Source of the DNA: Catenisphaera adipataccumulans
GTDB taxonomy: Bacteria; Bacillota_I; Bacilli_A; Erysipelotrichales; Erysipelotrichaceae
Reading direction: 5' to 3'
DNA length: 64,000 nt
Assembly (NCBI RefSeq): GCF_014202755.1
Contig: NZ_JACHHK010000004.1
Span: forward strand, 62,001 to 126,000
The translations under genes and the position numbers were made by a program. Shown here piece after piece: positions 23,812 to 30,035 of this stretch. Within the stretch, counting starts at the first letter, position 1, and each line of letters starts with the position of its first letter. The notes under the pieces are model-generated. The model saw only the letters and a program-made list of their open reading frames with translations, had not been told where the DNA came from and ran no database searches.

Positions 23812-24740
23812 TATTTACCTTGCCAGGTATTCAAACGGACCATCTGTTTATCAATTTCATTGGTAACGATGGTCTTTTTGATTGTCCATAATGGCGCAAT
23901 CAGATCTTTGGCCATGCCGTCGCCGGTCAGCCGTTCGATCACCATGTCCGGCGGCAGCACTTCCAGCTGCCGGACCGTTATATCGACATACTCGGCCAGA
24001 GAAAGGACCGAGAACGGATCAGACGCATACCATCTGGCCATTTCCGTATCTTTAATGATATGAAGCATGTGGATCTTGATCGCATCGGGGTGCAGGGAAG
24101 CCACCCAGCGTGCCGTTGCCAACATGTCCTCTTTTGATTCACCAGGCAAACCGTTGATGATATGCACACAGGTCTTGATGCGGGTCGGTTTTAAACGCTC
24201 CAGCGCCTGCCGGACATCGTCCGTGGTGTGCTGACGGTTGCAGCGGGCCATCGTGCGTTCATGGATGCTTTGCAGCCCCAGTTCGATCCACGTTTCTTTT
24301 TTTTCGGCACAGTCCTGAAAGAATGCGATCTTTGCTTCGTCCAAGCAGTCCGGACGGGTCGCGATACTGATGCCGATTACCGCATCGTTTTCGATAAACG
24401 GGGTATAAAGCTGCTGCAGACGTTCCAGATCGGCATATGTATTGGTGAACGACTGAAAATACGCAAAACCCAGGCAGTCCGGCCATTTCTTCTGCATGCG
24501 CGCCAGACCGGCTTGATACTGCGTCATCAAGTCTTCATGCGGCAAAAGGATACTGTCACCGGATCCTTTGGCAGAGCAGAAGGCACAGCCGCCGATGCCT
24601 TTCGCTCCGTCTCGGTTCGGACAGGTAAAACCGGCGTTTAAAGGCACTTTTGCGACTTTATGACCAAAGGTATGCCGCATATAATAATTCATCGTCAGAT
24701 AGCGTTTATTATCGTCTGAATAAGGAAATGGATTGTTCAT
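23805..24740 (-). CDS. TIGR01212-family radical SAM protein (YhcC-like)
   Basis: About 311 residues. The N-terminal cysteine cluster CPNRDGAKGIGGCAFC (Cx11CxxC-type spacing) is the hallmark of the YhcC/TIGR01212 branch of radical S-adenosylmethionine enzymes, which bind a [4Fe-4S] cluster. Downstream motifs GISIATRPDCL and ETWIELGLQSIH are shared with the Elp3/HemN-like superfamily, with HIINGLPGE following. The exact reaction of the family is unsettled. The frame extends to a TTG at 24746, but ATG 24740 is preferred. It follows aroF by a few bases in the same direction, so it is likely part of the aroE-aroK operon. Its last codons overlap tyrS. Confidence 0.85.
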   Translation of the reverse strand: MNNPFPYSDDNKRYLTMNYYMRHTFGHKVAKVPLNAGFTCPNRDGAKGIGGCAFCSAKGSGDSILLPHEDLMTQYQAGLARMQKKWPDCLGFAYFQSFTNTYADLERLQQLYTPFIENDAVIGISIATRPDCLDEAKIAFFQDCAEKKETWIELGLQSIHERTMARCNRQHTTDDVRQALERLKPTRIKTCVHIINGLPGESKEDMLATARWVASLHPDAIKIHMLHIIKDTEMARWYASDPFSVLSLAEYVDITVRQLEVLPPDMVIERLTGDGMAKDLIAPLWTIKKTIVTNEIDKQMVRLNTWQGKYY

Positions 24741-24754
24741 GAACAATGCTCCGC

Positions 24755-25768
24755 CTACAAGGAACGGCCGACCACTTGTGCGATGGCTTTCGCCTTGTTG
24801 ACCAGCTGCGCATAACGCTCTGGTTTCAGGCTCTGCTGGCCGTCGCTCCAGGCATTTTCCGGATCATCGTGGACTTCAATGATCAATCCGTCCGCACCGG
24901 CCGCAATGGCCGCCAGCGACAAGGATTCGACCAGTTTCCAGTCCCCGGCTGCGTGACTTGGATCGATGATGATCGGCAGGTGAGTACGTTCTTTGATGAT
25001 CGGCACGACACTGAGATCCAAGGTATTGCGCGTATAAGTCTCGAATGTGCGGATGCCGCGTTCACAGAAAATGACATTTGGATTGCCTTCGCTCATGATA
25101 TATTCTGCCGACATGATCCATTCTTTGATCGTAGCCGACATGCCGCGTTTTAATAAGACAGGCTTCCTGGTCCGGCCGACCGCTTTCAGTAAATCGAAAT
25201 TCTGCATATTGCGGGCTCCGATCTGGATCAAGTCCACTTGATCGATGAATTCATCCAGATGTTCGGCCGACATCAGTTCTGTCACCACCGGCAAACCGGT
25301 TTCCTTTCGCGCCTGAGCCAAATAGGAGATGCCGTCGGAGCCTAAACCTTGGAACGAATACGGCGAAGTCCGCGGTTTATACGCACCGCCCCGCAGCAGA
25401 TCCGCACCCGCATCCTTGACTTCTTTGGCAATGCGGCAAATTTGTTTCCGTCCCTCTACGCTGCAGGGACCGGCCATCATGACGACTTTTTTCCCGCCGA
25501 CCGGGATCCCTGAAACATCGATCACGGAATCTTCTGGATGGAACATCCGATTGGCAAGTTTATAAGGCTCCGCCACGCGCTGAACATTGTGGACGATCGG
25601 GTTGGCCATGATGGTCCGTTCATCCAGACGGCTCGTATCACCGACCAAGCCAAAGACATTAAATTCTTCACCGTAGATCGCTGTGACTTGCAGACCTTGT
25701 TTTTCAAACCGCTGCATCAGCCGTTTGACGTCCCGTTCCGGGGCATTTTTCTTTAATGTGATGATCAT
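24755..25768 (-). CDS. aroF: 3-deoxy-7-phosphoheptulonate (DAHP) synthase
   Basis: 337 residues. It condenses phosphoenolpyruvate with erythrose 4-phosphate, the entry step of the shikimate pathway. An N-terminal ~70-residue ferredoxin-like regulatory domain (MIITLKKNAPERDVKRLMQ) precedes the type I-beta barrel, whose motifs are MAGPCSVEG, LRGGAYKPRTSPYSFQG, QIGARNMQNFDLLK, KRGMSATIKEW and DPSHAAGDW. This N-domain arrangement is that of allosteric Bacillus/Thermotoga enzymes. GGAGG precedes the start codon. It sits 12 bases downstream of the aroE-aroK fusion and is co-transcribed with it, so both respond to the leader upstream of that gene. Confidence 0.95.
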   Translation of the reverse strand: MIITLKKNAPERDVKRLMQRFEKQGLQVTAIYGEEFNVFGLVGDTSRLDERTIMANPIVHNVQRVAEPYKLANRMFHPEDSVIDVSGIPVGGKKVVMMAGPCSVEGRKQICRIAKEVKDAGADLLRGGAYKPRTSPYSFQGLGSDGISYLAQARKETGLPVVTELMSAEHLDEFIDQVDLIQIGARNMQNFDLLKAVGRTRKPVLLKRGMSATIKEWIMSAEYIMSEGNPNVIFCERGIRTFETYTRNTLDLSVVPIIKERTHLPIIIDPSHAAGDWKLVESLSLAAIAAGADGLIIEVHDDPENAWSDGQQSLKPERYAQLVNKAKAIAQVVGRSL

Positions 25769-25780
25769 ATCTTTTTCCTC

Positions 25781-27040
25781 CTATCGCAGCCGTGCCCATA
25801 CATTCGGATCCGCGTAGGCATCCAGGCACCCCTGTATGCCTAGTTGAATCTGGTTATGGGTATGAATCGTTTCATCGGAATACTTTTCATATAAATCTTT
25901 TCGTTCATAATACAATTTTTCTATGGAGTTGTTCTGTAAAAGCGGCCGGCGCGGATCTTTGCGGACCAGGTTTTCCAACGGCCGGTCAATATACAAAATG
26001 ATGCCGTTCTGTGCCAGCACATCCATATTTTCTTTGCGCTTGATGATGCCGCCGCCGCAGGAAATCACCTGACCGGTCTTCAGTCCTGCACGGCAGGCCG
26101 CTTTGGTTTCTTCATCCCGAAAAGCCGTTTCGCCGTCCTGGGAAAAAATCTCTGCGATCCGCCGGCCGGTTTCTTTTTCGATCTTTTCATCCAGATCGAT
26201 CCAAGGCCGATGCAGCCGTTTGGCTACTTCATGACCGATATGCGATTTACCGCAGCTCGGCATGCCGATCAGGACAATGTTGCAGGCTTGCTGGGTCAGA
26301 GAATCGACGATCTTCTGGACATCGCATTCGACCGGCCGATCCAGGAAGTGCTCGGCTGCCTTGACGGCCTGCACCACCAACATGGTCAAGCCATTGGCTG
26401 CCGGAATGCCGGCTGCTTTTGCCTGCTGGATCAATACGGTCTGCAGCGGATTGTATATCGCGTCAAACACAAAGGATAAATTAGTCAGTTTGGACAAATC
26501 GATCGGGCTGACATTTTTACGGCCGGCCATACCGACCGGGGTCGCATTGATCAGGATGTCCGCATCGGCATACCTTTCATAGGCTTCTTCGTAAGTGATG
26601 GTTCCTTCTGCCGGCTTGTAGTAGACGGTCTGGATCTCGGCAGCGCCTAAATCTTTCATGACCGCATAGAAAGCGTGGGCGACCCCGCCTTTGCCCAAAA
26701 TCAGCACGGTTTTCTGATGCACATCGACATGATGTTTTTTCAACGTGTAGACAATGCCGTCATAATCCGTATTGTATCCATAAAGTGTCCCGTTCTTGTT
26801 TACGACACAGTTCGAAGTGCCGACCGATCGGGCTTGTTTGTCCAATACATCACAATAGGTATAAGCAATCTGTTTATAGGGAATGGTCACGTTGATGGCT
26901 TTGAAATCTTTGTTTTGGAAAAATGCATCAATATGGTCACGTGCCACTTCGTGCAGTTCATAGGTGTATTGACCAAACGATTCGTGAATCGGTTTGGAAA
27001 AGCTGTGTGATAAATGTTCACCGATCAATCCGTAATTCAT
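25781..27040 (-). CDS. aroE: Shikimate dehydrogenase-shikimate kinase fusion (AroE-AroK)
   Basis: 419 residues holding two consecutive shikimate-pathway enzymes. Residues ~1-250 are AroE: HSFSKPIHESF at the substrate site, NVTIPYK with the catalytic Lys, NTDYDGI, and the NADP-binding loop GKGGVAHA. Residues ~255-419 are AroK: Walker A GMPSCGKSHIG, the shikimate-binding DLDEKIEKETG and FRDEE, SCGGGI, and the lid motif RRPLL. AroE reduces 3-dehydroshikimate to shikimate, which AroK phosphorylates, so the fusion covers adjacent steps. Both domains look complete. A strong AAGGAGG is 4 bases upstream of the ATG, itself just downstream of a terminator hairpin that suggests attenuation control. Confidence 0.95.
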   Translation of the reverse strand: MNYGLIGEHLSHSFSKPIHESFGQYTYELHEVARDHIDAFFQNKDFKAINVTIPYKQIAYTYCDVLDKQARSVGTSNCVVNKNGTLYGYNTDYDGIVYTLKKHHVDVHQKTVLILGKGGVAHAFYAVMKDLGAAEIQTVYYKPAEGTITYEEAYERYADADILINATPVGMAGRKNVSPIDLSKLTNLSFVFDAIYNPLQTVLIQQAKAAGIPAANGLTMLVVQAVKAAEHFLDRPVECDVQKIVDSLTQQACNIVLIGMPSCGKSHIGHEVAKRLHRPWIDLDEKIEKETGRRIAEIFSQDGETAFRDEETKAACRAGLKTGQVISCGGGIIKRKENMDVLAQNGIILYIDRPLENLVRKDPRRPLLQNNSIEKLYYERKDLYEKYSDETIHTHNQIQLGIQGCLDAYADPNVWARLR

Positions 27041-27050
27041 AGGTCCTCCT

Positions 27051-27093
27051 TATAAAAAAAATAAGCATTCTTTTTTTGGAAAAAAGAATGCTT
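27051..27093 (-). terminator. Attenuator-type terminator in the aroE-aroK leader
   Basis: On the minus strand a 14-bp stem (27063-27076 with 27080-27093, 3-base loop) is followed by a run of eight T residues ending about 10 bases before the ATG. An intrinsic terminator between a promoter and its own gene's ribosome site implies conditional readthrough. Confidence 0.75.
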
Positions 27094-27097
27094 TGAA

Positions 27098-27177
27098 AAC
27101 CTCATAAAAAAGCCAACCCAAGTTTGACTGATTATGCAGGTTCAATCTGTAAATCGAAAATAAACAGAGTATTTCAT
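27098..27177 (-). promoter_or_regulatory. aroE-aroK leader: candidate Tyr/Phe-rich leader peptide and competing hairpins
   Basis: A 12-codon frame on the minus strand (27177 down to 27142) reads MKYSVYFRFTD, with two Tyr and two Phe in 11 residues. Its stop codon abuts a segment (27132-27142) that can pair with 27098-27107 (AACCT/AGGTT plus CATAA/TTATG). Inside that is a second hairpin (27111-27118 with 27122-27129) followed by six T residues. The layout fits aromatic-amino-acid attenuation or a small aptamer. No ribosome site is visible for the peptide, whose ATG is near the predicted +1. Confidence 0.5.
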
Positions 27178-27183
27178 GCCTTT

Positions 27184-27212
27184 ATTCTAGTTGAAATGAA
27201 ATACTTTTTCAA
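27184..27212 (-). promoter_or_regulatory. Promoter of the aroE-aroK operon
   Basis: On the minus strand TTGAAA (27207-27212) and TAGAAT (27184-27189) are separated by 17 bp. The promoter lies within a 9-bp inverted repeat (AGTATTTCA at 27168-27176 / TGAAATACT at 27197-27205) that also reaches the divergent aroD promoter, so it may be an operator. Confidence 0.65.
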
Positions 27213-27226
27213 GTTTATGATAAAAT
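27191..27226 (+). promoter_or_regulatory. Promoter of aroD (extended -10)
   Basis: TGATAAAAT (27218-27226) is an extended -10 element, and a TTGAAA at 27191-27196 may serve as a loosely spaced -35 for the overlapping TATGAT (27216-27221). It faces away from the aroE-aroK promoter and overlaps it. Confidence 0.45.
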
Positions 27227-27241
27227 ATTCAAGGTGATGTT

Positions 27242-27940
27242 ATGAAAAAAATGAAAACGATCTGCCCAATTTTTCTTTCGGATACAGGATCCTATTGGCA
27301 GGAACTGCAGGCACTGGAAGACAGTGTCTGTGACCTGATCGAGATCCGGCTGGATGCCTTTCCGCAGGAGCAGCTGCTTCATTGGTCATTCCCGCTGATC
27401 GAAAAAAGCCTGGCTGCCGTTTCCAAGCCAGTGATCCTCACGATCCGCACGAAATCCCAGGGCGGTCAAGTCGATATTGATGCGCAGACATATGAAAAAT
27501 GGCTTCGGCAGATGCTGCGGTATGATTGTTACCTGGATGTCGAGCTGGAACATGCCCGACAGTTTGAACAGCCTCTTGAGACCGATAAAATGGTCATCAG
27601 CTATCATGATTTTCAAACGACCCCAAATGATCTGGACGCCATCTGGGAGGAGATGGATGAGTATGAGGCAGCGATCGAAAAGATCGCCTGCATGCCGCAG
27701 ACCACCGAGGATGTGACGCGGCTGTTGATCTCATGTTTCGATCATGCGACGTCTTCCGAAAAACTGGTGATCGCTATGGGAGAGACCGGCCGGATCAGCC
27801 GGATCATCGGCGGCCTTTTTGACAGTTCATATACGTTCTGCACCTTAAGCACATCCAGTGCACCGGGTCAAGTTCCTTTGGACCAAGCAGTCAAATATCT
27901 GGACATCTTGGCACAAGATGCCGGAAAAAACGAAATGTGA
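27242..27940 (+). CDS. aroD: Type I 3-dehydroquinate dehydratase
   Basis: 232 residues. It dehydrates 3-dehydroquinate to 3-dehydroshikimate, the substrate of the AroE domain encoded divergently. Type I features are seen: EIRLDAF with the active-site Glu and Arg, VILTIRTKSQGG, the catalytic His in ISYHDF, the Schiff-base Lys in KIACMPQTTEDV, and the C-terminal STSSAPGQVP. These residues distinguish it from the unrelated type II enzyme. It is expressed from its own promoter, apart from aroF and aroE-aroK. Genes for aroA, aroB and aroC are not in this window. Confidence 0.95.
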   Translation: MKKMKTICPIFLSDTGSYWQELQALEDSVCDLIEIRLDAFPQEQLLHWSFPLIEKSLAAVSKPVILTIRTKSQGGQVDIDAQTYEKWLRQMLRYDCYLDVELEHARQFEQPLETDKMVISYHDFQTTPNDLDAIWEEMDEYEAAIEKIACMPQTTEDVTRLLISCFDHATSSEKLVIAMGETGRISRIIGGLFDSSYTFCTLSTSSAPGQVPLDQAVKYLDILAQDAGKNEM

Positions 27941-27946
27941 TATACT
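27938..27946 (+). promoter_or_regulatory. Extended -10 promoter of hpf
   Basis: TGATATACT at 27938-27946 overlaps the aroD stop codon. The upstream -35 is poor, but the TGn extension can compensate; the same TGTGATA pattern precedes sepF. Confidence 0.45.
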
Positions 27947-27982
27947 TTAAGCAGAAATAGTAAACACTGAGGAGGTGTCAAT

Positions 27983-28516
27983 ATGAAAGTCAGAATTGTA
28001 GGAAAAAATGTGAAAGTAACTCCGGGATTGACGGAGAAGATCACCAAAAAACTCAACGTGCTGACCAAATATTATTTAATCGATGAAAATGATGTGGCGA
28101 GTGTGCTGGTACGTGAATATCCGCATCGCAAAAAAATAGAAGTAACCATTCCGACCAAATATTCCACTCTGCGTACAGAAGTACAAGCGGAAACATTGAA
28201 CGAAGCCATCGATGCTTCCATCGATAAACTGGAGGATCAGATCCGGCGGACCAAGACGCGCCTGCAGCGAAGAAATAAAATGTCGCTGGGCAAAGCGTTC
28301 GTTGACCTGGACATGATCGATGACGGGGAAGAGGAACCGGATGAAGTCGTCAAGACGAAATCCATCGTACCGACGGAAATCAGCCTGGATGAAGCTATCA
28401 TGAACATGGAACTGATCGGACATGATTTCTATATTTATACCGATGATGAGACACATAAGATCGCTGTTGTTTACAAACGAAACGACGGCGGATATGGACT
28501 GATCGAAACAGAATAG
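27983..28516 (+). CDS. hpf: Ribosome hibernation-promoting factor, long form
   Basis: 177 residues. The N-terminal ~105 residues form the HPF/YfiA beta-alpha-beta domain that binds the mRNA/tRNA channel of the 30S subunit (MKVRIVGKNVKVTPGLTEKI at the start). After an acidic linker (DDGEEEPDEVVKTKS) comes the C-terminal dimerisation domain with the conserved stretch ISLDEAIMNMELIGHDFYIY. Long HPF pairs two ribosomes into inactive 100S dimers during stress or stationary phase. GAGGAGGTG precedes the ATG, and a terminator follows directly after the stop, so it is monocistronic. Confidence 0.95.
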   Translation: MKVRIVGKNVKVTPGLTEKITKKLNVLTKYYLIDENDVASVLVREYPHRKKIEVTIPTKYSTLRTEVQAETLNEAIDASIDKLEDQIRRTKTRLQRRNKMSLGKAFVDLDMIDDGEEEPDEVVKTKSIVPTEISLDEAIMNMELIGHDFYIYTDDETHKIAVVYKRNDGGYGLIETE

Positions 28517-28537
28517 AGGAGAAATCCTCTATTTTTT
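28514..28537 (+). terminator. Intrinsic terminator after hpf
   Basis: TAGAGGA / TCCTCTA with a GAAA tetraloop and a T-run; the left arm overlaps the hpf stop codon. Confidence 0.8.
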
Positions 28538-28565
28538 AATTCGTTGTTTCAAAATAGATTTTATG

Positions 28566-28574
28566 TGATATAAT
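28566..28574 (+). promoter_or_regulatory. Extended -10 promoter of sepF
   Basis: TGATATAAT at 28566-28574 is a consensus -10 with the TGn extension; no convincing -35 is seen at 17 bp. AAGGAGG follows at 28586-28592. Confidence 0.55.
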
Positions 28575-28599
28575 TAACGTCGAACAAGGAGGATTTCCC

Positions 28600-29046
28600 A
28601 TGGGATTTATGGATAGCATCAAGTCATTCGTCAACCCCGTAGATGACGATGAGGAATACGAAAACGAAGAAATGGAAGAAAATGAAAACACGCAGGCGGC
28701 ACCTGTGTCCAATTCGGATACTACAACTCGATATGAACGACCGAAGAAATCTGCTCCGGCAACGTTGAATGCCAATACAAAAATGGTTCTGTTTGAACCG
28801 CGCGGATTCGGTGAAGTCGAAGAAGTCGGACTGCGCCTGAAAGAAGGACGTGCAGTCGTTGTCAATCTGCATAAGTTAGACCGCGATTATGCACAGCGTA
28901 CGATCGACTTTTTGACCGGTGTTGTATTTGCGCTGGACGGTAAGATCCAGAAGATCGGTCAGAACGTTATTTTATGTTCACCGGCACAAATCGGCGTACA
29001 GGGCCAGATTTCGCTGGGTGATCCTGACGATTTTGATGAAGAATAA
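28600..29046 (+). CDS. sepF: Cell division protein SepF
   Basis: 148 residues. It starts with an amphipathic membrane-targeting helix (MGFMDSIKSFVNP), then a highly acidic, disordered linker (DDDEEYENEEMEENEN), and the SepF core (MVLFEPRGFGEVEEVGLRLKEGRAVV, IDFLTGVVFALDG, ILCSPAQI). SepF tethers FtsZ to the membrane at the division site and helps septum formation in Gram-positive bacteria. The size and domain order are typical. The stop codon overlaps the start of ylmH by 11 bases. ylmG, which often sits between these genes, is absent. Confidence 0.95.
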   Translation: MGFMDSIKSFVNPVDDDEEYENEEMEENENTQAAPVSNSDTTTRYERPKKSAPATLNANTKMVLFEPRGFGEVEEVGLRLKEGRAVVVNLHKLDRDYAQRTIDFLTGVVFALDGKIQKIGQNVILCSPAQIGVQGQISLGDPDDFDEE

Positions 29047-29800
29047 TCAGCTCGTCAGCAATCGATCGCATTATAAAGGTCATGAACAATTTACGGTGAA
29101 GGTAAAAGATCAGATGCATTGGTCTGTCCTTCATCGTCAAGGCGTTCATACCTCTTTTTTATCCGGTGTGGAAGGTTTGATCCTGCAGCAGATCGTTGAT
29201 CCGGAACTGAATCTTTCGCTTTACGGCGGATATCCGGAAGCACTGCGGAAAGTCGCGTGGTTTTCACCGCTGGATGAAACACCGGAATATGGCATTGTCA
29301 CCTTGGCCTCTGCCTATGATGACCGTTTCAAAAAGATCGGACACCGCGATGTCTTAGGGGCATTGATGCATTTGGGCATCGAACGGGATCAGGTCGGTGA
29401 TATTCTCGTGAACGATCATGCGATCACCGTGTTTGCGACCGAAACGATGGCTGAGTACATCTGCACACATGTGCCGATGATCGGCCGGGTGCCGGTTCAT
29501 TTTGAGCCGACAGATCAAATACCGGAAAACACAGCCGGATATAAAATGATTCGGGTAAACTGTGCCAGTCTCAGGCTGGATGCGGTCGTGGCCCAGCTGG
29601 GACATTGTTCCCGCAAGGAAGCGATGCACAAGATCCATCAAGGTGATGTCAAACTCAATGAAATCGTACTTGCCGAGAATGATCAACTGTGTCATAATGA
29701 TTTTGTTTCGATCCGACGGTACGGAAAGTATCAGTTTGTCGACGTGGAAGCGACGACAAAAAAGGATCGTTTGATCTTGCTTTTTAAGCAGTTTTTATAA
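29036..29800 (+). CDS. ylmH: YlmH-type S4-domain RNA-binding protein
   Basis: 254 residues counted from ATG 29036, which overlaps the end of sepF. The N-terminal YlmH domain (PELNLSLYGGYPEALRKVAWF, DVLGALMHLGIERDQVGDIL) precedes a C-terminal S4 RNA-binding domain (RLDAVVAQLGHCSRKEAMHKIHQGDVKLNE). YlmH homologues bind stalled 50S subunits or peptidyl-tRNA and have been linked to ribosome quality control and to division gene clusters. It sits in the dcw-distal order sepF-ylmH-ileS, with divIVA missing. The longer frame to 28919 is a sepF shadow. Confidence 0.9.
   Translation: MKNNQLVSNRSHYKGHEQFTVKVKDQMHWSVLHRQGVHTSFLSGVEGLILQQIVDPELNLSLYGGYPEALRKVAWFSPLDETPEYGIVTLASAYDDRFKKIGHRDVLGALMHLGIERDQVGDILVNDHAITVFATETMAEYICTHVPMIGRVPVHFEPTDQIPENTAGYKMIRVNCASLRLDAVVAQLGHCSRKEAMHKIHQGDVKLNEIVLAENDQLCHNDFVSIRRYGKYQFVDVEATTKKDRLILLFKQFL
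29770..29798 (+). promoter_or_regulatory. Promoter of the ileS T-box leader
   Basis: TTGATC (29770-29775) and TTTATA (29793-29798) are 17 bp apart inside the last codons of ylmH, placing the transcription start close to 29805. Confidence 0.5.
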
Positions 29801-29804
29801 GTGA

Positions 29805-30020
29805 GGAAGAAGACGCGTCACGACAGGGAAATATTCAGAGAACAGCAGTCTGGTGAGAAGCTGTATAGGAACCTGCCGGGATATCACTTCGGAGCTGATG
29901 TTTTGAATGGAGTAGAAACATCCGGACCGGCCGTTATCGGATCGAGGGTACATAGGAGTTCCTATGTAAACTAGGGTGGTACCGCGTTTTATAACGTCCT
30001 TAGAGAAGGACGTTTTTTTT
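29805..30020 (+). promoter_or_regulatory. T-box riboswitch (isoleucine, AUC specifier) controlling ileS
   Basis: The T-box motif AGGGTGGTACCGCG lies at 29973-29986. The specifier ATC followed by A is at 29883-29885. The terminator AACGTCCTT / AAGGACGTT with eight T residues ends at 30020. The isoleucine specifier agrees with the downstream synthetase. Confidence 0.93.
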
Positions 30021-30035
30021 ATGGAAGGAGCAGCT

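Noticed and set aside
27098-27144. A preQ1 or other named riboswitch in the aro leader
   Set aside because: The two-stem element does not match any aptamer consensus I can recall, and the gene context is aromatic amino-acid synthesis.
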